Positions 55,359 through 64,000 of a DNA stretch of 64,000 bases are shown one piece after another. The translations under genes were made by a program, and so were the position numbers. Position 1 is the stretch's first letter. The number at the start of each line of letters is the position of its first letter. This DNA comes from Rhinocladiella similis (Eukaryota; Ascomycota; Eurotiomycetes; Chaetothyriales; Herpotrichiellaceae), in the NCBI GenBank assembly GCA_024082115.1, contig JAMRYE010000013.1, forward strand, positions 1,498,001-1,562,000, read 5' to 3'. Below the pieces are notes generated by a model that worked only from the letters and a program-made list of their open reading frames with translations, did not search any database and was not told where the DNA came from.

Positions 55359-56165
55359 GAGAGAACTAGTCGACTGGGGTCATTTGGGACCGGTATCTTC
55401 TACAATTCGACGCCTTGATGCTCGACACGACGCTCAAGATACATGTTTACAGGCGGACTATTGTCAAATGGTATTCCTCTTTGGACCCTCAAGAGTGGCT
55501 ATACACGACCGAGGAACTGAACATGTCTGCAATTGTATGGCTTAAGTTCCATGGTAGGATAAGGAATTGCATACGGAATATGATAGTATGGTATTGTCTT
55601 CGAACGTGGGATCGGAGACCCGAGACCGGAGATCGGGTATGGGTGTAGTGTTAGAGTACTTCGTTGACAGTACCTGGCTATAGTTTATGAGTCTGTATCA
55701 AGTTGTACTCATGGGAAGAGTTTGTAGCAGTGGATTGAACATCTGAGCATCTACCTGTGTACGACGAGCCTTGATGGTTCGCATAACGTCGCTTATTCTC
55801 GGACAAAGGCCTCTTAGCAGGGACTTCTTGTACCCCACAATGGACCTTTCGCTTGTCGGTTCGGACTGTACAATACGGAGTACAGGACTGTTCAATAAGT
55901 TGCCCCACAGTCACGTTGAAATCTTTTGCCTCTCGTTCACCGTGACTCACCCAGTGCCCGACTCAGTGCATACATATCTTGTCTACTCATATACCTTGGA
56001 GAACCTGAAGAGGACACGATATTCTACAGTGCTCTTGATTCGACAAATTCCTGCGTTCCCGACTGGTTCCCTTACCACAGAGCCCTCAGTCCTTCTGCCA
56101 CCACGCTTGAAGCGGTCTCCAGGAAATTCAGCCTCGTGCTAGGACTCCCGCGAAGATGCCTATGT
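55359..56165. other. intergenic, promoter of 2-isopropylmalate synthase
   Basis: About 800 bp. It contains one exact TACGGAGTA at 55874-55882. A frame continuous with the synthase first exon stays open upstream to about 55926 and could include a mitochondrial leader if an upstream exon exists. Confidence 0.4.
55874..55882. repeat. intergenic 9-mer TACGGAGTA
   Basis: Exact copy of the recurring 9-mer in reverse orientation. Confidence 0.6.
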
Positions 56166-58351
56166 ATGCTGTTCTGCCCCTTGATGACCTCTTTCACTGC
56201 TGACCGGATTCCATCAAGGCTTCGAGAACCATGGAAGAAATATCGCAAATTCAAACCTCTTGATCTGCCTAACCGCCAATGGCCTTCGAAGTCGATCGAC
56301 ACTCCTCCAAGATGGCTTGCTACGGATTTAAGAGATGGGAATCAAAGTCTTGTTGACCCTATGGTAAGATCAGGTGTTCCGGTGTCCACACTCTTGACTG
56401 ATCATGTCGTAAGGATGGCGAGCAAAAACTGCGATTCTTCAAGATGCTGGTTGAATTGGGCTATAAGGAAATTGAGGTCTCTTTTCCCTCCGCTTCACAG
56501 ACCGACTTCGATTTTACGAGACGCTTGGTGGAAACGCCGAATCTTGTCCCCGACGACGTATGGTTACAGGTCTTGTCACCGTGTCGAGAAGATTTGATCC
56601 GTCAGACTGTCGAATCGCTCAGAGGAGCGAAGAAAGCCATTCTCCATTTATACCTTGCAACTAGTGAATGCTTTCGAAGGATAGTATTCGGTATGACAGA
56701 AGATGAAAGCCTTGCTCTGGCGGTTAAATGCGCCAAGTTTGCGCGGTCCATTACCAAGGATGACCCAAGTCACGCAGGGACCGAATGGCTTTTCCAGTTC
56801 AGCCCTGAGACTTTCTCCGACACCTCTCCTGAATATGTCGTTAAGATATGCGAAGCTGTCAAGGAGGCCTGGGGTCCGACTGAAGACTCGAAGATCATTT
56901 TCAATCTGCCGGCGACCGTCGAGGTGGCTACGCCCAACGTCTTTGCCGACCAAATCGAATATTTCTGCACGCACATGACTGACCGAGAAAAGATGTGTGT
57001 TTCGGTGCACTGTCACAACGATCGGGGCTGTGCTGTCGCTGCCTCGGAGCTCTCTCAGATGGCTGGGGCGGACAGAGTGGAAGGCACTTTATTTGGCAAC
57101 GGGGAGCGGACGGGCAATGTGGATCTTGTCACCCTAGCCTTGAATCTTTATACCCAGGGCATATGGCCTAATGTCGACTTCAGCGACATCCAGAAGGTCA
57201 TTCGAGTCTGTGAGGAATCGACCAAGATCCCGGTCAACGAACGATGGCCATATGGCGGGCAGTTGGTCGTTTGCGCCTTCAGCGGCTCACACCAAGACGC
57301 CATTAAGAAAGGGTTCAACGAACGAAAGAAGCTGGGGTCGACACACGAGTCTCGATGGGATGTGCCATATCTCCCTCTGGATCCCCAAGATATTGGACGT
57401 ACGTACGAGGCCGTGATCCGTGTCAATTCACAATCCGGAAAGGGCGGGGTTGCCTGGATCATTCAGAGAAGCCTCGAGCTCGATTTGCCCCGAGGGTTGC
57501 AAATTGCTTTTAGCAAGATTGTTCAGAAAGAAGCGGATGCGAAGGGCCGAGAATTGCTTCCACGTGAAATCCAAGCACTGTTCGAAGAATCATACCATCT
57601 CAAGCAGAATCCGCGGTTTACTCTGGTTGACTACAACATCACAGCAGTGAGAGCGACCTCTCCAGCCCCGCCGAGCAAGTCATCAGCCGGTCAACCTCCT
57701 CAGACAGTCGCACCAGCTCAGAACACGTCGACGGCGAAACGACAGTTTGCTGGTGTCATTGCCATTGACGGCGCTCAGCACCCAGTGGTCGGTGTCGGGA
57801 ACGGTGCTCTGTCCTCCCTTGCCAACGCTCTCCATTCTTTGGGCATCGATCTCGATGTTGCTGATTACAAGGAACATGCCATCGGCGAAGGCCGTGACGT
57901 GAAAGCCGCTACCTACATAGAGTGCACGGCAAGCAACTCTCACGAGAAAGTGTGGGGTGTGGGCATTCACGAGGACGTGGTGCAAGCATCCTTGATTGCA
58001 ATGTTGAGCGCTGCCAGCTCGGTATGGAACTTCTCATCCGCTGAAATGTTGGGGCAAAGCTAACACACGCTACAGTTCCTGACGTCTCGAGTTTCAACCC
58101 CAGTGCCTTTCCGACCAAAGCATCTGCGACAGTTTTCTGAGGCCGAGTTGGAAGCGCTTGAACGCTTGAATTTGAACAATACAGATAGTGCCAGCAGTCC
58201 CCTGAGGACATCCGTCACGCTCGATCACCCAGCTACCCCGTCCAAATTGAACCTGTCAACGGCAGATGCCGGCAGTGTGCCGGCTAAAAAAGTTGACATT
58301 GACTTGTTGGAAAAGAAAGCCGAGCTCAATGGTCACGCGGAGCAGTCGTAA
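56166..58351 (+). CDS. 2-isopropylmalate synthase
   Basis: First committed enzyme of leucine synthesis: condenses acetyl-CoA with 2-oxoisovalerate, usually feedback-inhibited by leucine. Three exons, 56166-56363, 56414-58021 and 58076-58351, give about 693 residues. The catalytic TIM barrel opens with RWLATDLRDGNQSLVDPM; intron 1 (50 nt) follows at once and rejoins DGEQKLRFFKMLVELGYKE. Other motifs are IEVSFPSASQTDFDFTR, the metal-binding VSVHCHNDRGCAVAASE, and GTLFGNGERTGNVDLVTLAL. The C-terminal regulatory LeuA domain (after about residue 490) includes GVIAIDGAQHPVVGVGNGAL. Intron 2 (54 nt) joins LSAASS to FLTSRVSTPVPFRPKH. The start is uncertain: ATG 56166 is in frame, but a longer mitochondrial form from an upstream exon is possible. 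The partner enzyme 3-isopropylmalate dehydrogenase is at 13.4 kb. Confidence 0.92.
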
Positions 58352-59440
58352 GCCATGATGTTCTGTTCAAAAGCTGCCACTACAAGCATTATTATATCAA
58401 AATGAAGAGGGAGAAGGGTGATGGTCACCCAAAAAGTCGTTTCGCAAAAATACCTGATTATGCCCTTGATGAGCTGTGTTTGGAGAATGCCCATATGCTC
58501 CAAGTTGACCGACACTGGCAAATGAATCTGTATATACCTCTCTCTGACAAGTACGGTACTCGTAGTGTGAGTAAAGCAAGCTCCAGAAAGTCTGTGAAGG
58601 ATTCAATGTCTTGAATGAATCAGAACAAACCACTAGAGCACACATCAAGTAGCTACGTACCTACGCGTTCGAACAAAGAAAGCACATGCTGATGAAATGC
58701 CGGCTTTGCCTATGAGGTTATGACCAGGCCTCGGTCCGCGCACATGTCTGATGGCCTACGGGGAACAGGTAAAGGTAGCCCACAGCGCAGCCCAATGCCT
58801 CCGTAACCTAGGTGCGCTTAGGCCATAATGCGCCTATACTTTTGTACGGCGTTGGGCCCCCACGCCCCCCAGTCAGCCCCAGTAAAGTCCGAGATTTGGG
58901 CAGCAAATGCTGGCGACGTCTAGTGCAGGCCCCCGCGGCGTCCAATGATTTCGATATAAGCCTGAATGACCCTCGCCGCCCTTCGGCTCCTGGACACCGA
59001 CGTGCAGCGCCTAATCAAGTATGACATCTTCATTGCATCGCGCCCATCCCCATGTGAACCCGATCAACCCACCTTCGTCCCAGCAGGAGCTGGAGTGCCT
59101 TGTATTGCGTGTTTCTGGCTGCAACTGTTCGACTTCACTCCTTCCCCGGACGCACCGCCATTGTTTGTATTGCCTTTGATGTTGGATTGTCCACTAACCT
59201 GCGCCGGCTATAGCCTCACATCCCTTCCCACCGTTCCTACGACACTACCGGCCGCCATCGAGGGCCCCTTTGCCTTCACGCATCTGTGAGCTGAGTGTCA
59301 TGGTGCAAGCCATGGCAGCGGAAAGGAAGTGATCTCCATCAGACTACTCGCTTCTGACCAATACACCCTCACAAAGCACTCCCTACGCCTTCGATTGTGC
59401 CAGTCCCTGAGACCAGCTGCCTCAAGATATTGGTATCTCT
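58352..59440. promoter_or_regulatory. intergenic, promoter and leader of GUT2
   Basis: About 1.1 kb. The plus strand from about 58960 to 59440 is C- and T-rich and probably promoter plus leader. A 107-codon frame at 58966-59289 has no family features. A short upstream frame is at 59300-59332. Confidence 0.45.
59300..59332 (+). promoter_or_regulatory. upstream open reading frame before GUT2
   Basis: ATG, nine codons and TGA (product MVQAMAAERK), ending about 108 bp before the main ATG. Whether it is in the transcript is not known. Confidence 0.35.
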
Positions 59441-61779
59441 ATGGCCTCCTCCACCCCTTCCTCGCGCCGCTTCCTCAAGCCGCTCCTCTACTCTGCGGCA
59501 GCCCTAGCTGGCGTTGGCGCATCCGTCATCTATGTTTCCTACCGGCCCATCAATGTCCCCGGATCACAGGGAGCCGTCGTTCCGGTTCTGCGCACAGAAG
59601 ATGGAAAAATCATACCACCTAAATTCCCCTTGATAAAGTCTCGGGCAGAGCAGATTGCAGACCTTCGAAAAAGTGGCGGGCTAGTTGGGTCGAACCCAGA
59701 GACGCCCATTGCACAGCAGATCCGGAACAGCTTTGACAGACTCCGCGGCGCAACGAGCACGACAGACGATAAAGATGCTGTACTTGCCGCAGACCAAGAC
59801 GCAGGCGAGCCGTACGACTTGCTCGTCATCGGCGGAGGTGCCACAGGCTCCGGTATTGCACTCGATGCTGCAACACGAGGACTCAAAGTCGCACTCGTTG
59901 AACGAGACGATTTCGCCGCCGGCACGAGCAGCAAGAGCACGAAACTTGTACACGGCGGCGTGCGATATCTTGAGAAGGCGGTCTGGGAACTTGACTACAA
60001 TCAATATGCCCTGGTCAAAGAGGCCTTGCGCGAACGTAAATACTTCCTCGACACCGCGCCTCACTTGAGTACGTGGTTGCCCATCATGATACCGCTACAG
60101 AAATGGTGGCAAGCGCCATACTTCTGGGCAGGCACAAAATTCTACGACTTCCTGGCAGGCAGCGAGGGTATTGAAACAAGCTATTTTCTGACCAAGAGCA
60201 AAGCACTGGATGCGTTCCCAATGCTGAAAAAGGAGAATCTTGTAGGGGCCCTTGTGTACTACGACGGTGCGCACAACGACAGTCGGATGAACGTGAGTAT
60301 TGCAGCAACGGCGGCGCTGTATGGTGCAACTGTTGTGAACCACTTGGAAGTTACCCAATTGACCAAAGATGCCAACGGGCGACTGACCGGCGCCGTGGCG
60401 AGGGATGTCATTGATCTCAAGAACGGTGGCAGGGGTGCTCCGATCACAATACGTGCGAAAGGTGTTATTAATGCGACGGGTCCATTCTGTGATAGCATTC
60501 GGAAGATGGACGATGAGAAGGCACAAGAAATCGTGGCGCCCAGCTCGGGTGTACATGTTGTGCTACCTGGATACTATAGTCCCCAGAAGAACAGCATGGG
60601 CTTGATCGATCCGAGCACGAGCGACGGGCGCGTCATTTTTTTCTTGCCGTGGCAGGGGAATACGATTGCTGGGACAACGGATGCACCGTGTAATATAACT
60701 CAGCAGCCTGTCGCAGGTGAAGATGAGATTGGATGGATCTTGAACGAGATCAGAGGCTACCTGTCGCCTGATATCAATGTGAGACGAGGCGACGTTTTGG
60801 CTGCCTGGTCAGGCATTAGGCCGTTGGTGAAGGATCCCAAAGCAAAGAACACCGAGTCGCTTGTTCGAAATCACCTTGTCACGGTGTCGGAATCCGGTCT
60901 GCTCACGTGCGCCGGGGGAAAGTGGACGACATATCGTCAGATGGCCGAAGATGCTGTCGACGAGGCTGTCAAGCAGTTCAGCCTGCAGACAAGGCCCGTG
61001 CAAATACCGACAAGAATAAGCGGCTCGGAAAGAGTGAATGATGCTGCGCCACTTGATGGATCGTGTCAGACACATCAGGTGCGACTGGTTGGGGCGCATG
61101 GGTATTCCAAGACGTTGTTCATCAGCCTCATACAACATTTTGGCATAGAGACCGAAGTGGCCAAACATCTTGCCGAAGCTTATGGCGACCGGGCGTGGAC
61201 TGTTGCAGCTCTTTCGAGTCCTACCGACGAACTATTTCCGGTTCGAGGCAAGCGAGTCTCACCACTTTATCCCTTTGTGGATGGCGAGGTCCGGTACGCG
61301 GTTCGCCATGAGTTTGCCCAGAGGGCTGTGGATGTTATCGCACGGCGAACCAGACTTGCATTCTTGAACGCCCAAGCAGCGCTTGAAGCGTTACCCACAG
61401 TCATCGACTTGATGGCCGACGAGCTGAAGTGGGACAGCAAGCGTAAAGAGCTGGAGTGGAAGGACAGCGTGGCTTTCCTTGCTTCGATGGGTCTTCCAAA
61501 GAGTAAGCTGGGAGTATCACGAAGAGATGTTGAGACTGGAAGGGCTGGCTTTGCGGACGACTGGGAGCGCAAGCTGTATTCAAGATATGGTAAGTTTTGT
61601 CTTCTACTCGTTTCCTGTGATGCTCGTCTGGATCTTCCTACCATGTCCATCATCATCATTCCGTGTACATCCTGGCTAACAGCAGAGGAGATGGCCCTGC
61701 AGATACGCTGGCGAGCGACTCAAAACTACAACCTGGCCAAAATCCAGGGTTGGGCAATGAATCCCCAGCCAACAAGTAG
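59441..61779 (+). CDS. gut2: mitochondrial FAD-dependent glycerol-3-phosphate dehydrogenase
   Basis: Inner-membrane enzyme that oxidises glycerol-3-phosphate to dihydroxyacetone phosphate and passes electrons to ubiquinone; needed for glycerol use and the glycerol-phosphate shuttle. About 746 residues in two exons, 59441-61589 and 61688-61779. The N-terminus is a basic presequence plus a membrane helix (LLYSAAALAGVGASVIYVSY). The FAD motif DLLVIGGGATGSGIALDAA lies at about residues 126-145. Family motifs are GTSSKSTKLVHGGVRYLEKA, VYYDGAHNDSRMN and AGTTDAPC. The second exon uses the AG at 61686-61687, giving a short tail that ends GLGNESPANK. The nearer AGs at 61682 or 61685 would instead run on to 61990 through sequence that looks like 3' UTR. 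The splice choice is therefore inference. Confidence 0.92.
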
Positions 61780-62450
61780 AACGGACTCCGTCTTTCAAGC
61801 ATCCATATTTATTCAAATCTTAATGTTGATGAGTGTTCCCAGATCTGGTGGACCTCTCCGCGTACCGAGTTCTTTTAGAGTCCGATTTCTTCTGGCTCCG
61901 GCTTCCTTACGACAGGCCTTTTACTTTCATCCATCAAACATCGCAAGTTGGCTCCAGCAAGGTCCTCCATCGAGCGCATTAACGCCATGACAACACCTTG
62001 AGTTCCATGAATTTGTTGTGATGGCTCTTGCCGATCACGAGCTGTTGCCTTTGTTGACAGCGCCTTGTGTGGCTCTTGCCTTTGGATGGTTTCTCTGGTT
62101 GACCAACAAACTGTCTGTAGCAAGTCTCAGGAAGACATGATTCTCGTCTAGCTTGCAATCCGACACCTCTTCCGGCCTGCATATATAAAGCGGGTATCCT
62201 TTTTCTTCCTGCTCTTCCTCCTCTCCTCTTATCCTACATGTCCTTCTTTGTCCTCTAAGCCTCCCAAGCGCATGTTGTACCCAGGAGCTCGACTCACTAC
62301 CACTCATCATTCGACACAATACATCGTTGAGATCCCGTGCCTGAGTTAAGATCTCTGCTGTAAGTCTGACTCTGTGGCCTTATCAGATGCGGTTGCTAAC
62401 CAAACACTAGACGCTCGTCCTCGCCCCTTCGTGTGTCAGATCTGCCTAAG
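61780..62450. promoter_or_regulatory. intergenic, promoter of the amino acid transporter
   Basis: About 670 bp: GUT2 3' UTR then the transporter's promoter. A TATATAAA lies near 62180-62190, which could serve as a TATA box. A TCTTCCTCCTC pyrimidine run follows. No gene seen. Confidence 0.45.
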
Positions 62451-64000
62451 ATGGCAGATACCGATCCTGTGTCGAGTGCTTCCTGGCGCGGAGGTCTCAT
62501 GCGGCAGTCCATAGCCTCGTACTTCAACAGCAAGAAGGAACAAGAGAAGAGCAATGAGGCCATCGTTGATGAGGCCGCCCGGAATGAATCGACTGCATCT
62601 TCTAGCAGCAATGGAGTCTTGGATGGCAGATCACCTGTGGATGGGATGGAGAAGAACGGTATGTACAAGACTTGCGCATACATGCCCAGAGTTGGAAACA
62701 GGGTCTAATGTAGACCACGGTGTCACAGGTGCTACTGAGGATGACCCCATGGCGTCCCATGGTCTTAAAGACGGCGTTGAATACAAATCCATGGCTTGGT
62801 GGTATGTTGAAGCGTCTGTTCATCACACGTTGGTATTGACCAAGCTGCAGGCAAGCTGGAATGGTTATGGTCGCCGAAACCATCTCTCTCGGCATTCTCG
62901 CCCTTCCCAATGCCATGTCGAAAGTTGGGATTATTCCTGGTTTGATCCTTCTTCTCTGTCTGGGCGCTATGGCTTCATACTCTGGCTATGTCATCGGCCA
63001 GTTCAAACAACGATTCCGGCATATCCATTCCATGGCATGCGCCGGAGAGGTTCTCTTCGGCAAATGGGGAGGCGAAATTCTTGGATGGGGTCAATTCTTG
63101 TTTTATGTCTTTATCATGGGCAGCCACATCCTGACCTTTTCCATCATGATGAACGCCGTCACTGGCCATGGAGCTTGTACCATCCTTTGGATGGTGGTTG
63201 GCACTCTTCTCAGTCTACTGTGCACACTGCCACGAACTCTCAAGAATCTCTCCTACTATTCGGTAGCCAGCTTTCTCAGCATCGTTGGTGCTGTCATGAT
63301 CACCATGATTGGAGTCAGCATCACCAAACCCGGCTTCGTCAACGGCCAGATGTCCGTTAGACTGTGGCCTCAACCAGGTCTCTCTTTCCAGGACGGCTTC
63401 CAGGCAGTGAACACCATGGTTTTTGCCTATGCCGGACATGTCGCCTTCTTCACCTTCATCTCGGAGTTGAAGAACCCCGAGGACTTTCCCAAGGCCCTAG
63501 CTTTTTTGCAAATCAGCGACATCACCATGTACATCATCACGGCCATTGTGGTGTACGTCTACGCAGGTGAAAATGTCAAGAGTCCGGCTCTGGACAGCGC
63601 CAGCACGGTCGTCAAGAAGGTAGCGTACGGCATCGCGATCCCTACCATTGTGATTGCAGGTGTGGTCAACGGACATGTCGGGGTCAAATATGTGTATGTG
63701 CGAATGCTTCAAAACAAACCGGATGATTTGATGCACCAGCCACTCAGGCGACTCAACAAAGTGTCCAACAAGAAGGAATTCACCGCGTTGGGAATCAGAT
63801 CCTATGGCACATGGGTTTTGATCTGTACACTCTCATGGGTCGCAGCATGGCTGATCGCGGAGGTGGTCCCCGTTTTCAACGATCTTGTTGGGCTAACCAG
63901 CGCTTTATTCGCGAGTTGGTTCACTTTCGGGCTCAGTGGTATGTTTTGGATGCGACTCAATCTCCTGCAAGAGCAAGATGGGAAGCTCAGGATGGTACCC
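62451..64000 (+). CDS. neutral amino acid transporter (AAAP family), cut at the window edge
   Basis: Proton-coupled amino acid permease of the AAAP family, similar in type to the Neurospora Mtr neutral amino acid permease. Exons 62451-62658, 62729-62801 and 62851 to the window end give 477 residues so far, with no stop reached, so the gene continues to the right. The first 90 residues are a polar cytosolic N-terminus. Membrane helices begin right after exon 3 starts: MAWW-QAGMVMVAETISLGIL, LALPNAMSKVGIIPGLIL, LCLGAMASYSGYVIG. Further helices include QFLFYVFIMGSHILTFSIMM, ILWMVVGTLLSLL and AIVVYVYAG. Exon 2 is 73 nt and ends inside a Trp codon. The substrate specificity cannot be read from the sequence. 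Confidence 0.9.

Noticed and set aside
13433..58351. The two leucine genes as a biosynthetic cluster
   Set aside because: They are about 42 kb apart with unrelated housekeeping genes between, so clustering is not supported.
62554..63360. Plus-strand open frame of 268 codons
   Set aside because: Out-of-frame reading across the transporter's introns; the spliced frame gives a clear permease.

Overview
The window is nuclear DNA of a filamentous ascomycete (Pezizomycotina). Almost every gene is broken by short introns (about 47-112 nt) with GT...AG ends and CTNAC-like branch points. The gene set is fungal: Snt1/NCoR-type SANT protein, SomA/Flo8, Grg1, Gut2, leucine biosynthesis, a MINDY deubiquitinase and a fungal STAND-type N-terminal domain. 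Class is less certain; gene style suggests Eurotiomycetes (possibly Chaetothyriales), which is inference only. I assembled exon structures by hand from splice signals and reading-frame continuity. All spliced models below except the one cut by the right edge sum to a multiple of three.

Layout. 0.4-14.9 kb is conserved housekeeping: deoxyhypusine synthase (-), Snt1-like SANT corepressor (+), a MINDY deubiquitinase ending in a CaaX box (+), and 3-isopropylmalate dehydrogenase (-). 15-29.5 kb mixes housekeeping genes (dynactin p62, ARPC5) with accessory genes: an FAD oxidoreductase, a small kinase-like gene with an apparent 3' frameshift, a divergent TauD dioxygenase / SDR pair (the SDR has 12 exons including a 7-nt one), and a protein with a STAND-type N-terminal domain. 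29.5-43 kb is mostly lineage-specific: a disordered protein with a metallothionein-like cysteine cluster, a HAD hydrolase, a four-span membrane glycoprotein, a SET-domain protein with a signal peptide, a low-complexity hypothetical, and a repeat-rich, gene-poor stretch leading to the stress gene grg1. 43.7-64 kb returns to conserved genes: a PY-motif membrane protein, U5-40K WD protein, TRAPP subunit Bet3 (with a 9-nt microexon), SomA/Flo8, an uncharacterised fungal protein, 2-isopropylmalate synthase, mitochondrial glycerol-3-phosphate dehydrogenase, and an amino acid transporter cut by the right edge.

Functional links. Two leucine-pathway enzymes (2-isopropylmalate synthase and 3-isopropylmalate dehydrogenase) lie about 42 kb apart and are not a tight cluster. 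The TauD and SDR genes share a 656-bp divergent promoter. No secondary-metabolite backbone gene, transposon, tRNA, rRNA or CRISPR array was found. The signals I consider most worth following are the secretory SET protein, the prenylation-competent MINDY enzyme, the microexons, the frameshifted kinase-like gene, the recurring intergenic 9-mer TACTCCGTA, and the PY-motif membrane protein beside grg1.
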